This document shows, in pieces, positions 25,979-34,074 of a stretch of DNA of 42,362 nucleotides (position 1 is its first letter; each line of letters starts with the position of its first letter). Origin of the DNA: a virus; the IMG/VR virus record IMGVR_UViG_3300032325_000557, positions 1 to 42,362 of that record. One strand, given 5' to 3'. Made by a program: the position numbers and the translations under genes. The notes under the pieces were generated by a model. That model was not told the origin of the DNA. It made no database searches and saw only the letters and a program-made list of their open reading frames with translations.

Positions 25979-26589
25979 GATTAGATCACTTATTTCCTAT
26001 TCCGATCGTTAGAATAACAGTTGACCCTGCAATAGTCGAGTCCACCACAGCTCTAGTTGATCAGTATATTCAATCTGAAAAATTATTAGAAGCGGAACAA
26101 CCACATCAAGAGTTACTTACAACTTTTTACAATCATAAAGATTTTTTAGGAAAACTTAATGACCAAAAACTTTTAAAGTATATAAATTTAAAAGCAAGAG
26201 AATTTTTAAATCTTCGAGGATTTAATCCAAAATGTTATTTAGAAATTACTTCTTGGCTACAATTATATCCTACAGGAACACATTTCAACAAGCACGATCA
26301 CTATGGTGCAATAATCAGCGGAGTGCTATATTTAAAAGCCCCAACAAACTGCGGAAATATAAGATTTTATAATCCCATCACAGGACGACGAGCGACTGAT
26401 GTATTTTTTGAAAACATAAAAATAACATCCAACGAATATAATTATCACTATGTTGAATATACACCAATAGAAGGGGAAATGATCATGTTCGAATCCTGGC
26501 TTGAGCATTCAGTTGATATGAATTTATCACCTGAAAACAGAATTGCGGTTTCTTTCAATATTTGGGGAGATAAAGATGTCCCAAGTTGA
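25975..26589 (+). CDS. 2OG-Fe(II) oxygenase-like protein, 'SGVxYL' type (204 aa)
   Basis: Member of a second oxygenase-like group in this island, resembling the putative 2OG-Fe(II) oxygenase family common in T4-like marine phages (2OG-FeII_Oxy_5 type). Motifs: NKHDHYGAIISGVLYL with H107-x-H109 at the first metal site, CGNIRFYNP (about 126-134), EGEMIMFESWLEHSV with H178, and R189 in NRIAVSFNIW. The HxH pair in place of the classical HxD recurs in the paralogues at 26576, 28615, 29262 and 29924. The ATG overlaps the previous stop as ATGA. An enzymatic role is probable but less sure than for the DSDGDT type. Confidence 0.72.
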   Translation: MRLDHLFPIPIVRITVDPAIVESTTALVDQYIQSEKLLEAEQPHQELLTTFYNHKDFLGKLNDQKLLKYINLKAREFLNLRGFNPKCYLEITSWLQLYPTGTHFNKHDHYGAIISGVLYLKAPTNCGNIRFYNPITGRRATDVFFENIKITSNEYNYHYVEYTPIEGEMIMFESWLEHSVDMNLSPENRIAVSFNIWGDKDVPS

Positions 26590-27157
26590 GCTGTGGTTTC
26601 CTGTCGCAATATATAAAGAAGATAATCTAATATCGGAAGAAGAAAATAACGAGTTAGTGAAATACTCTTTGAGTCTTAGAGATAAGATTCCCTCTGGCGG
26701 CGAAGATTGGTACGGAGATACTTACAATACCCACGGAACATATGATCTAAGAAAAGATATAAAATTTAGACCGCTATTAAATTTAATATCAATGCATGTG
26801 AACAGTTTTGCTAAAATGCACAACTCCAACGGCGTCTATGAAATTAGTTATGCATGGTTAAACATAAACGATACAAACTCGTATCAAGAACTGCACACAC
26901 ACAATGCTGCTATCTTTAGTTGTTCATACTATCTATCGGCTCCGGAAGGATCAGGCGGCATTGTATTTGAAGACCCAAAAGAACCTGATATGTTTCCTTT
27001 GAAAGCAATCTCAGATAAAAATCAATTAAGTTTTACCAGAATAAAATATGCTGCGACTGAAAGAACATTAATAGCATTTAGATCTTATCTAAGACACATG
27101 GTTCAACCTGGTACTAATGTTGAGCCTAGAATATCTATTGCTGTTAATTTTACTTAA
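26576..27157 (+). CDS. 2OG-Fe(II) oxygenase-like protein, 'SGVxYL' type (193 aa)
   Basis: Fourth gene of the plus-strand oxygenase operon. I used the ATG at 26576, preceded by GGGGAGA at good spacing, rather than an in-frame start 33 bases upstream, because the downstream start gives the typical LWFPVAIYKED opening of this family. Motifs: QELHTHNAAIFSCSYYL with H107-x-H109, GSGGIVFEDP (about 125-134), AFRSYLRHMV with H174, and R185 in PRISIAVNF. The gene overlaps the preceding one by 14 bases. It ends at a convergent junction with two AT-rich hairpins. The substrate is unknown. Confidence 0.75.
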   Translation: MSQVELWFPVAIYKEDNLISEEENNELVKYSLSLRDKIPSGGEDWYGDTYNTHGTYDLRKDIKFRPLLNLISMHVNSFAKMHNSNGVYEISYAWLNINDTNSYQELHTHNAAIFSCSYYLSAPEGSGGIVFEDPKEPDMFPLKAISDKNQLSFTRIKYAATERTLIAFRSYLRHMVQPGTNVEPRISIAVNFT

Positions 27158-27161
27158 CATC

Positions 27162-27190
27162 TTTATTTCTTATTTTTGAAATAAATTCTT
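27162..27190 (+). terminator. Weak AT-rich terminator-like hairpin
   Basis: TTTATTTC (27162-27169) pairs with GAAATAAA (27178-27185) around an 8-base loop, just after the oxygenase operon. The stem contains only A/T pairs apart from one, so termination would be weak. The rest of the 124-base gap is AT-rich with no gene seen. Confidence 0.3.
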
Positions 27191-27269
27191 TATGTCCTAT
27201 ATTCGGATTTATTTTTTCAAAAGTCCTAGTTTCTCTTATAAAATTATCAGAAATATTTTTAACATTCGG

Positions 27270-27294
27270 ATGAATAATCTCTTATTCATTTTTA
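27270..27294 (+). terminator. AT-rich hairpin followed by T-run at the convergent junction
   Basis: ATGAATAA (27270-27277), loop TCTC, TTATTCAT (27282-27289), then TTTTTAA. It could end plus-strand transcription. It overlaps the stop codon of the convergent halogenase 3 gene. Confidence 0.4.
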
Positions 27295-28622
27295 ATCGAC
27301 TCTACGTCGAATAGATTTAAACCTGCTAATACCTGGAGATAATGTGCATCTCGAAATAATACATAAGATGTTTGCTTGTTAAAATCATCGGCAATTGGCA
27401 AATTAATTCGCCAGCGTTTTAAATTTTCTTTGAGAGATTCAGGCAATTCAATTTTTGCAATGTCTTTCCAAAATTGTGTGTTATTTTTATCAGTGATGTA
27501 ATGCAAAATCACAAAGTCTCTGATATTGATCATAATGTCGTGCGTATCTTTATTGTAGTTTTCAATGGTTTCTTCGTTGTAATTGGGTAATCGATGCATC
27601 AATAAAAATGCCTGTTGAATACTAGTGCCTATTGATGTAGCTTCTAACGGTTCAATAAAATTAGCACTAAGCCCGATAGCACAACAATTTTTAATCCAAA
27701 CACGATCTAAATGGCCGGGATCAAAATTAATATGTTTTCCGACTGTGATTTCGTGGCCTAGAAATTTTTCAACTTCGGTCCTTGCTTGGTCAGCGGTTAT
27801 ATAATCGCTGTCAAATATATACCCGTTTCCGTTGCGCCCCCATACCGGAATATTAAACATCCATCCATAGTCCATAGCCTGCGCGGTGGTCCACATGTTG
27901 TATTCTTCTTTTTCTTCAGTTGGAAAAACTATTGCAGATTTCATTTTAAGATACTTGCTATGCGACTGCCATGTGGCTCCTAATTTAGATATTAATAATT
28001 TTTTAAATCCGGTACAATCAATATAAAAATCTGATACATAAGAATTTTGTTCACCGACTAATTTACCAATCTCTCCAGTCCCGTTAAGTTCTGCATCTAA
28101 AATTTCATCATCAATAATGTCAATGCCTCGAAGCTCTGCCACCTTTGTTAAAAAATCATTTAACTTGTTGGTATTAAAATGATATTGATTATATGGAGAG
28201 CCGGCGTTAGAATCTAGATGCCTAGCATAGACTTTATTCTCCCACGATAGACTAGGATTAAGTGTGCGGATAGGCGCCCTTGAAGATATTAATTTTCCAT
28301 ACACTGTAGGGTATTGCCCATTTTTGATATCGTTCTCGGGGCCTATGCTATGCATATAATCTTGCTTGCCCCAACCTTTAAACATAATTCCGCATTTAAA
28401 AGTAGCGTCACAATGACGAATTACTGCTTGGAACGGAACATCGATGTATTTCATAAACTCGTTCCAATGTTCGGTGCTGCCTTCTCCGACACCAATAATA
28501 CCAATTTTTTTAGATCTAATTACAGTAATTTTTAAATGTGGGAATCGAGTTTTAAGAATCAACGCAGCGACAAATCCTGCTGTTCCTCCTCCGACTATTG
28601 ATATCGTTTCTAATTTATTCAT
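27282..28622 (-). CDS. Flavin-dependent (tryptophan-type) halogenase 3 (446 aa)
   Basis: Third and shortest halogenase homologue. GGGTAGF (11-17), GVGEGST (44-50), K76 in DATFKCGIMFKGW at the catalytic Lys position, IDCTGF (201-206), and IEPLEATS (323-330) with E327 at the catalytic Glu position. Two hallmark sites differ from the classical enzymes: W-x-W-x-I-P reads W254-M-F-N-I-P259, and the halide-loop STG reads ATS. The ATG at 28622 is chosen because it lies within the stop region of the upstream oxygenase (8-base overlap) and gives the normal distance to the FAD motif; the longer reading frame would add 15 unrelated residues. It is the last gene of a minus-strand operon with two SGVxYL-type oxygenases. 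Confidence 0.83.
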   Translation of the reverse strand: MNKLETISIVGGGTAGFVAALILKTRFPHLKITVIRSKKIGIIGVGEGSTEHWNEFMKYIDVPFQAVIRHCDATFKCGIMFKGWGKQDYMHSIGPENDIKNGQYPTVYGKLISSRAPIRTLNPSLSWENKVYARHLDSNAGSPYNQYHFNTNKLNDFLTKVAELRGIDIIDDEILDAELNGTGEIGKLVGEQNSYVSDFYIDCTGFKKLLISKLGATWQSHSKYLKMKSAIVFPTEEKEEYNMWTTAQAMDYGWMFNIPVWGRNGNGYIFDSDYITADQARTEVEKFLGHEITVGKHINFDPGHLDRVWIKNCCAIGLSANFIEPLEATSIGTSIQQAFLLMHRLPNYNEETIENYNKDTHDIMINIRDFVILHYITDKNNTQFWKDIAKIELPESLKENLKRWRINLPIADDFNKQTSYVLFRDAHYLQVLAGLNLFDVESIKNE

Positions 28623-29265
28623 CTTTATTTTTCTCTGGAACTTGAAATTTATAATTTCCCGACACACTTATTCGATACTTATCGGATGTGTAGAAAGGAG
28701 CAACTGAGTGATTTAACTCTGCGGGGAATAAGAAAAAATGATTTTCCATACTAGTATCTGCATCAATGTCTTGATGACATATTTTCCCTAAACTGTTGGT
28801 GTAGTGAAATGTAAATTTTCCTGCTAACGGATTTGAAGATTCAGCTCCTGGGGAGTGTATATTTTCATCCTCCATCTTATAAGGAATTTCTATCCAAATT
28901 ACAAATGATAATATGCCGCTATGATTGTGAGATGGATTAAATTCGTGCTTCGCTTGAAAGTTAACCCATGCAGAATCTAAAGTTAATAAACAATCCGAAG
29001 TTAACGTAGATATTGAACTAAGATATCCAAACGAATTATCAAACTCCCAAACATACGGTTCGAATATTTTTTTAATATGTTCTTTAGATTTGATTAATTC
29101 GAATTCTTTTTTAATATTTCCAACAAGTTTTTGATTATGTTTTTTAGCTAGATTAAAATTATTTTGAATTTCTAAAATTTCTTCTTTAAGAGGAGCAAGA
29201 TCTTCTTCAGACAATATTGCGGTAATAACGCCAACATTCGGAAATTGTAAAGTTTTTAAGTTCAT
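28615..29265 (-). CDS. 2OG-Fe(II) oxygenase-like protein, divergent 'SGVxYL' type (216 aa)
   Basis: Divergent relative of the SGVxYL-type group. The core reads NPSHNHSGILSFVIWIEIP with H113-x-H115, KFTFHYTNSLG in place of the usual short strand, and ENHFFLFPAELNHSV with H186 followed by R198 in KYRISVSGNYKF. A helical, Lys/Glu-rich N-terminal third (about 20-70) is longer than in its relatives. It overlaps both neighbours (ATGA with the 29262 gene; 8 bases with halogenase 3), placing it in a coupled operon that delivers a halogenase and two oxygenases together. Whether it is catalytic is uncertain. Confidence 0.68.
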   Translation of the reverse strand: MNLKTLQFPNVGVITAILSEEDLAPLKEEILEIQNNFNLAKKHNQKLVGNIKKEFELIKSKEHIKKIFEPYVWEFDNSFGYLSSISTLTSDCLLTLDSAWVNFQAKHEFNPSHNHSGILSFVIWIEIPYKMEDENIHSPGAESSNPLAGKFTFHYTNSLGKICHQDIDADTSMENHFFLFPAELNHSVAPFYTSDKYRISVSGNYKFQVPEKNKDE

Positions 29266-29885
29266 GTTAAATTAATTGTTAAGTTATCCACAGTTATGTC
29301 AGATCCAAAATTACCAAATGTAAACGAATTAAATCCGATAATTCTCCTATCTGTCAGACTTTCGTTGTTGCTTACTCGATGGCTGACCCAGCTTGGAAAG
29401 ATTACAAGCATATTTGGTTTTAGCCCCAATAACCAACTTTTTGAGTTTAATAAATTGTATTCGTCGATGGTATATTCAAACTGAAAGTTTTTAGAAAAGG
29501 CCGGCTCGAATAATAATTCTAAATCTCCGCTGGTCACGTCGACGTAAAACACTCCGGAAAAAATACTGTTACCGTGAGAGTGTTCGGCGTGGAATGTATT
29601 TTTTGGATTCCTAGTAGACCAGCTATCAGTTATCGCAAATTGATTTTTGATTTTTAAAATATCATAGACATAATGAGCCAGCGCCTTTTGAAAGCTAGAT
29701 TTTAAATCTTTAAATTCTGGTATTTCTAATATTTGACGATTTATAGAAACATAATTGTTACCACCACCACCAGATAGTTTCTCTTCTAAATTTATTAGAG
29801 TATTGTATTCAATAGGAGTTAGCTGTCTAAAGTCCTCGACTATTAATAGCGGAATGCTGGCCAGTGGTATTAGCAATTCTTTCAT
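29262..29885 (-). CDS. 2OG-Fe(II) oxygenase-like protein, 'SGVxYL' type (207 aa)
   Basis: First gene of the operon leading to halogenase 3. Motifs: HAEHSHGNSIFSGVFYV with H102-x-H104, DLELLFEP (about 121-128), MLVIFPSWVSHRV with H169, and R180/R181 in DRRIIGFNSF. The N-terminus (LIPLASIPLLIVEDF) resembles the opening of phage 2OG-FeII_Oxy_5-like proteins. A Gly run (SGGGGNN, about 38-44) is unusual for this family. It is transcribed divergently from the 29924 gene across a 38-base region. The ATG follows AGAAG. The substrate is unknown. Confidence 0.72.
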   Translation of the reverse strand: MKELLIPLASIPLLIVEDFRQLTPIEYNTLINLEEKLSGGGGNNYVSINRQILEIPEFKDLKSSFQKALAHYVYDILKIKNQFAITDSWSTRNPKNTFHAEHSHGNSIFSGVFYVDVTSGDLELLFEPAFSKNFQFEYTIDEYNLLNSKSWLLGLKPNMLVIFPSWVSHRVSNNESLTDRRIIGFNSFTFGNFGSDITVDNLTINLT

Positions 29886-29896
29886 TTTATTTCTTC

Positions 29897-29919
29897 TAGT
29901 ATACTACACTCTATAAATA
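29897..29919. promoter_or_regulatory. Divergent promoter with 10-base palindrome and perfect late motif
   Basis: The 38 bases between two divergent oxygenase genes contain the palindrome TAGTATACTA (29897-29906) and, on the plus strand, an exact TATAAATA (29912-29919). The plus-strand ATG is only 12 bases after the first base of that motif, so a late transcript would begin at or next to the start codon. Confidence 0.45.
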
Positions 29920-29923
29920 TTCA

Positions 29924-30541
29924 ATGTTCACGTTAACTGAAAATCTACTATTTGTAACATCATGCTTTATTACTTATATCAACACCACAGACCATAAAGG
30001 CATAGTTGATGCTATAGAAAAAATACAATCTACAGATGTTGGTAATCAACGCAGTAACGAAGGTGGATTCCAATCGAAAGTGATTCATTCGCCAAATTTT
30101 GATAACTCAGTAACGGCCGATTTATTTAATAATGTTATCTATCCAGCAGCTAGCATGGTGGCTAAATCTTGGTCATTGCCTTCTAACATGGACAGAGTCG
30201 GTTATTGGTACAATGTCAATTACAAGTATTCTTCGAATAGAGAACATACACATCCTAATGCTTTCTTAAGTGGAGTATATTACGTCAAAGTTCCTGAAAA
30301 CAGCGGAAACATAATATTCCTACGAGCAAATTCAGAGCACGATAAAATGGAATTTATACATAACAAGATCTCAGAAGAGGATCTTCAGATTGATAATAAT
30401 AGGATCAACACCGAGCATTGGTACACTCCGGTGGAAGGAATGCTAATTTTGTTTCCGGGACACTTATCTCACTATGTGCGACAAAATTTAACTAATGAAA
30501 TCGATGATAGAAGAATCTCATTATCGTTTAACTTTTATTAA
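29924..30541 (+). CDS. 2OG-Fe(II) oxygenase-like protein, 'SGVxYL' type (205 aa)
   Basis: A single plus-strand gene between two minus-strand operons. Motifs: NREHTHPNAFLSGVYYVKVP with H108-x-H110, SGNIIFLRA (about 127-135), GMLILFPGHLSHYV with H183, and R196/R197 in DRRISLSFNFY. It is the closest in this island to the common phage 2OG-FeII_Oxy_5 pattern. No ribosome-binding site is visible upstream, and a perfect TATAAATA lies so close that the mRNA may be leaderless. Its stop is directly adjacent to the stop of the convergent 30543 gene, leaving no room for a terminator. Confidence 0.75.
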   Translation: MFTLTENLLFVTSCFITYINTTDHKGIVDAIEKIQSTDVGNQRSNEGGFQSKVIHSPNFDNSVTADLFNNVIYPAASMVAKSWSLPSNMDRVGYWYNVNYKYSSNREHTHPNAFLSGVYYVKVPENSGNIIFLRANSEHDKMEFIHNKISEEDLQIDNNRINTEHWYTPVEGMLILFPGHLSHYVRQNLTNEIDDRRISLSFNFY

Positions 30542-30542
30542 C

Positions 30543-31187
30543 TTATTCAAAATCAAAATTAATTACAATTCTAGAACTGTAGTTAACTGGGTAATTACCT
30601 GCATGATATCGATGGCCGTTAAAAAATAATCCCTGCCCTTTCTTCGGTGTTATTCTTACTAGTTCCGGTAGTGGCTGTGCAAAAATAGGATTGTACTCTT
30701 CTTCTTGGGGATTAAAAATTTTATCAAAGATAATCGTATCACCGTCGCTGTCGTCTACATAATATACTAGAGTGCTGTATGGATGCCCTGTATTGAAATC
30801 AACATGCGGAGCAGCATATTTAAATCCGTCGTGACCTCGACCTTTGTGGGTATATCGCAGTCTTATTCTTAAAACATTGTTTACTTTGATATTTGTTTTT
30901 TCTGTAAAAAATTCTAATATTGCTCTAAAGAAATCATAATGAACTGATGCTGAGTTTCCATCAAATGCCATATGAAAAAAGCCAACATCGTCTGTGATGT
31001 TAGGATCAAGATATTCTGGAGTGGTTCCTATACCGTAATGATCCGGGTGACCGATTCTATGCAACAGGAACCAAGGAAAGTGTTGATCTCCTTGAATTCT
31101 ATTAATTATTGCATTTTGAAAAGACTCAGGTACTACGTTATCAATAACTAGTATTTCGTCTTTGATTTTATTAATTCGATAGTCCAC
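30543..31187 (-). CDS. 2OG-Fe(II) dioxygenase-like protein, 'DSDGDT' type (214 aa)
   Basis: Oxygenase of the DSDGDT subfamily. H128-V-D130, LVYYVDDSDGDTIIF (about 140-154), FFNGHRYHAG with H195, and R206 in SSRIVINFDF form a complete set of metal- and 2OG-binding residues. The N-terminal HFPWFLLHR is shared with the 32785 and 25370 proteins. It overlaps the end of the halogenase 4 gene by 17 bases, so it is translated from the same message. This pairing (halogenase followed by a complete oxygenase) suggests that the two act in the same pathway, which remains inference. Confidence 0.8.
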   Translation of the reverse strand: MDYRINKIKDEILVIDNVVPESFQNAIINRIQGDQHFPWFLLHRIGHPDHYGIGTTPEYLDPNITDDVGFFHMAFDGNSASVHYDFFRAILEFFTEKTNIKVNNVLRIRLRYTHKGRGHDGFKYAAPHVDFNTGHPYSTLVYYVDDSDGDTIIFDKIFNPQEEEYNPIFAQPLPELVRITPKKGQGLFFNGHRYHAGNYPVNYSSRIVINFDFE

Positions 31188-32721
31188 GGTCTGATCTAAT
31201 CTTTCTAAAATAATTTATAAATTCCTCGTATGTTTGATAGTTCCTAATCTCTCTAGAAAACTCGTCTTGCAAATCATAGTATGCTTGCGCAGTGATATCA
31301 CGAAGATTGCCGTGCATCAGAATTGAAAAATCTAATTCAGTCAATGCATTGGTGTTGTTTAGTCGATTTATACCAGCCATGACATAGCTGTATAAGGCCC
31401 ATCCTGCAGATCCTGCATATCGAGGAAAATCGTGAGAGGTTGGCAATCTAGTTTTAGCCATTTCTAATAGGTCTTCAACGAACGGAGTTTTAGTAACGCC
31501 TGTATTAATGTACTTCCAAAATTCAGAATCACTACGACCGCCCATGTAATGCATAACTAGAAAATCCTTAACATCGTCAAACATTTTTCTGGTTCTTTGA
31601 TTATATATATTTTGCGATCCTGAATTTATTGTATCATCGAGTGTGGGTTTAATATATTCAAAGATTAAGGTTCTTCCTTGAACGATAGTTGAATGTATGG
31701 ATGTTGCTTCTAGGGGTTCTAAAAATGCCGAGCTAAGGCCGATGGTTATACAATTATTAATCCATGCAGAGTCCTGTCGCCCAGTGTCAAATTTAATAAC
31801 TTTAATGGGATCAATTTCTTGACCTAGTATAGTTTCGATCTCTTCTTGAGCTTTATCCGGAGTTGTAAAGGCATCACAAAACACATAGCCGCATCCCTTT
31901 CGATCCATCAAGGGAATCTGCCACATCCATCCATTCTTTTGCGCCCAGGCAGTTGTATATGGTTCAGGAATCTCGTGCTGTTTATACTTTAATTGAAAAG
32001 GCAACCCGGTATTTAACGGAAGATTTTTTTGATAACTGACCCATTTGTTTCCTGGCATATGTTTCATTAACACTCTACCAAAGCCAGAGCAATCAATGAA
32101 TAGATCACCCTCAACGATATTGCCGTTTTTCAATACTACTGATTTAATAAATCCGCGTTCATCTAAATTTGCATTAACTACTTCGTCGTCAATATGTCTA
32201 GCATTGCGCTCAACCAGACATTTCTTTTTAAAATATTTTCCAACTAGCAGAGCATCGACATGCATTGCGTGTCTATAATTGGCAAATTGATTAGTGTCTT
32301 TTTCAAAATTAGATACACCTTTGTCTATCCAGTATCCGCACTGCGACACATTAACTAGTTCTTTTGGATGTAATCGATTTAGGCCGTAGGCAAATAATGC
32401 GTCTGGAGTAGCTTCTTTGGTATGGCTGCCGTCAATCGGCCCTAGATAGTAGTCATCTATTGAGTTAGTCCACCCTTTGTGTTTAATTGCATATTTTAAA
32501 GTAGCACCTGTTTCGATAATGAACTCGTCATGATCACAACCAAAATCAGCTCCATGATTAATTAAGATATCAGTTAAGTATCCGGTAGTACTTTCGCCGA
32601 CACCGATAACTCCAATTTTAGTAGATTCAATAACAGTGATATTATGATTCGGATGTCGTTTAGTAGCCATTAGGGCAGTGGCCCACCCAGCGGTTCCTCC
32701 ACCCACAATTACAATTTGCAT
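31171..32721 (-). CDS. Flavin-dependent (tryptophan-type) halogenase 4 (516 aa)
   Basis: Fourth halogenase homologue. GGGTAGW (7-13), GVGEST (40-45), K76 in GATLKYAIKHKGW at the catalytic Lys position, IDCSGF (209-214), a canonical W265-M-W-Q-I-P270, and LEPLEATS (334-341) with E338 at the catalytic Glu position. The halide-loop STG of PrnA-type enzymes is ATS here, as in halogenase 3, so these two may form a subgroup. AAGGAA precedes the ATG at good spacing. It is followed by an overlapping 2OG oxygenase gene. Its full length suggests a complete substrate domain. Substrate, halide and partner flavin reductase are not identifiable; no reductase gene is seen in the window. Confidence 0.87.
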   Translation of the reverse strand: MQIVIVGGGTAGWATALMATKRHPNHNITVIESTKIGVIGVGESTTGYLTDILINHGADFGCDHDEFIIETGATLKYAIKHKGWTNSIDDYYLGPIDGSHTKEATPDALFAYGLNRLHPKELVNVSQCGYWIDKGVSNFEKDTNQFANYRHAMHVDALLVGKYFKKKCLVERNARHIDDEVVNANLDERGFIKSVVLKNGNIVEGDLFIDCSGFGRVLMKHMPGNKWVSYQKNLPLNTGLPFQLKYKQHEIPEPYTTAWAQKNGWMWQIPLMDRKGCGYVFCDAFTTPDKAQEEIETILGQEIDPIKVIKFDTGRQDSAWINNCITIGLSSAFLEPLEATSIHSTIVQGRTLIFEYIKPTLDDTINSGSQNIYNQRTRKMFDDVKDFLVMHYMGGRSDSEFWKYINTGVTKTPFVEDLLEMAKTRLPTSHDFPRYAGSAGWALYSYVMAGINRLNNTNALTELDFSILMHGNLRDITAQAYYDLQDEFSREIRNYQTYEEFINYFRKIRSDRGLSN

Positions 32722-32745
32722 GTAAATTCCTTAATTTTGATACAT

Positions 32746-32762
32746 TACTTATTCAATAAGTA
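32746..32762 (-). promoter_or_regulatory. Hairpin in the gap upstream of halogenase 4
   Basis: TACTTAT (32746-32752) and ATAAGTA (32756-32762) form a 7-base inverted repeat with a 3-base loop, flanked by GATAC and GTATC. It lies between two minus-strand genes, 25 bases before the halogenase 4 start. It may be a protein-binding site or a weak attenuator; there is no T-run. Confidence 0.3.
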
Positions 32763-32784
32763 TCATATAACTTGTATGTTCTGA

Positions 32785-33366
32785 TTATAGTTTAATAAAA
32801 TTAAAATTGATTACCATCCTGTAATCACAATTTCTAGGGTGCATTCCTGCATGCAACACATTACCGTTGAAAACTATAATTCTACCTTTCTTTGGAGATA
32901 TGCGGTGTTTAACAGTTACGGTATCTGGATCAAACAAAAACGTGTCACCGTCGCTGTCATTTACATAATAAATCATAACCCAATGTTTATGATTGCTATC
33001 AACGTGGGGCGTTTGATGAGCGTTGACATTTTCAACAGTTACTCGAGGACATAAATTAGCCTTAATTCTTATAATTTTTGAATTAAAATTATAAGCGGTA
33101 GATATTGTTTGAAATAATATTAAAGGTAAATCAACAAATTTAGAATTTATTTTTTCATCAGACACAAAATTATGTGTAAATTGTGTATACTCAAAGAGAT
33201 TATTAGTAATATTTTTATAATACTGATACTCATTAGGTGTTGCAGTTAAATTTTTGTGCTTACATAAAAACCATGGAAAAAAAGAATCCTCAAATAATTC
33301 TTGTATCTGATTTTGTAATCCTACAGGAATTACATTATCGTCGATAAAAATTTCTTGGTTAAACAT
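32785..33366 (-). CDS. 2OG-Fe(II) dioxygenase-like protein, 'DSDGDT' type (193 aa)
   Basis: DSDGDT-subfamily oxygenase with all expected residues: H121-V-D123 in QTPHVDSNH, MIYYVNDSDGDTFLF (about 131-145), VFNGNVLHAG with H172, and R183 in DYRMVINFNF. The N-terminus (FIDDNVIPVGLQNQIQELF, FFPWFLCKH) matches the 30543 protein best, and the two flank halogenase 4 on the same strand. No strong ribosome-binding site is visible before the ATG, and TATATAAGA lies about 15 bases upstream. The composition is notably Asn-, Phe- and Ile-rich, in line with AT-rich DNA. The substrate is unknown. Confidence 0.78.
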   Translation of the reverse strand: MFNQEIFIDDNVIPVGLQNQIQELFEDSFFPWFLCKHKNLTATPNEYQYYKNITNNLFEYTQFTHNFVSDEKINSKFVDLPLILFQTISTAYNFNSKIIRIKANLCPRVTVENVNAHQTPHVDSNHKHWVMIYYVNDSDGDTFLFDPDTVTVKHRISPKKGRIIVFNGNVLHAGMHPRNCDYRMVINFNFIKL

Positions 33367-33393
33367 TTAATTTATTCTAATCTTATATAGGTA

Positions 33394-33996
33394 TTACACA
33401 TAGGTAACCACAAACACTACCCTCCTAGAACCCATAGATGGAAATCGATGTGCATGCCACAACTCTTGAAATGTAACAGCAGTGTATTGTTCACAGGGGA
33501 TTATATAACTGGTGGAGAAATCGTCAGGCCAAATAATTGTCTGTCCCTGATCACAGCTATTTAGATACATTATAAAATTATAATGAGGCCAGCTATGATC
33601 TCGATGTGGTTCGGTATGCCCTGTGCCGTTATGCCAATTTAAATTTAAGTTTGCTCTAAAAATCTTTTTGTATTTTAAACCATTTTCCATCATGTACCTA
33701 TGAAAAATTTCTATAAAAAATTCATAAAATTCACTGAAGTGGTTGAGAGGTCTATCTGTATGATTAATTGATTCGTCTTCAGTCCTGCGCAGTAGTGTAT
33801 GACTAAGAAACGGCGAATTAACCTGACTGATATAGGGTCTAATCGGTTCAGGCAAATACTCAAGAGACTTATTCATAGTTTGCTGACCAATATAATACCA
33901 AGGAAACATTTGCCCTAGTATCGTAGTTTCTATAATTTCTTGTTCTCGAGGATATAGAGTAACAGGAGCGCAGGTAATCGAATCTAAAATAGTCAT
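33394..33996 (-). CDS. 2OG-Fe(II) dioxygenase-like protein, divergent (200 aa)
   Basis: Divergent member of the FPWY oxygenase group. The N-terminus has GQMFPWYYIG, as in its paralogues. The first metal site reads HTEPHRDHSWPHYNFIMYLN with H131-x-D133. The DSDGDT signature is replaced by NSCDQGQTIIW. The distal site is ELWHAHRF with H181 (H183 is a second candidate), and R191/R192 in SRRVVFVVTYV match the 2OG-binding Arg. An active enzyme is therefore plausible. The gene reads divergently from the 34103 gene across a 106-base gap that holds a plus-strand late promoter motif. No Shine-Dalgarno sequence is seen before its ATG. Confidence 0.7.
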   Translation of the reverse strand: MTILDSITCAPVTLYPREQEIIETTILGQMFPWYYIGQQTMNKSLEYLPEPIRPYISQVNSPFLSHTLLRRTEDESINHTDRPLNHFSEFYEFFIEIFHRYMMENGLKYKKIFRANLNLNWHNGTGHTEPHRDHSWPHYNFIMYLNSCDQGQTIIWPDDFSTSYIIPCEQYTAVTFQELWHAHRFPSMGSRRVVFVVTYV

Positions 33997-34066
33997 TTTT
34001 TATATTTAACTATGATTTTTTATCAAGTGAGCAAACCCGGAATGTTAAGGATACAGCTATCTGCCT

Positions 34067-34074
34067 AATAAATA
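34067..34074 (+). promoter_or_regulatory. T4-type late promoter motif (AATAAATA)
   Basis: AATAAATA lies 36 bases before the 34103 start, which also has a good ACGGAG ribosome-binding site at about 34090. A start near 34080 would give a leader of about 23 bases for the three-gene oxygenase operon 34103-36107. Confidence 0.5.

Noticed and set aside
28444-28707. Plus-strand open frame opposite the start of halogenase 3
   Set aside because: It overlaps two conserved minus-strand genes and its translation shows no family pattern.
20949-32721. Halogenase genes as general FAD monooxygenases (phenol hydroxylase type)
   Set aside because: The GGG[TS][AS]G[WF] opening, the conserved Lys near residue 76, the W-x-[WF]-x-I signature and the EPLE-[SA]-T motif together point to the tryptophan-halogenase family.
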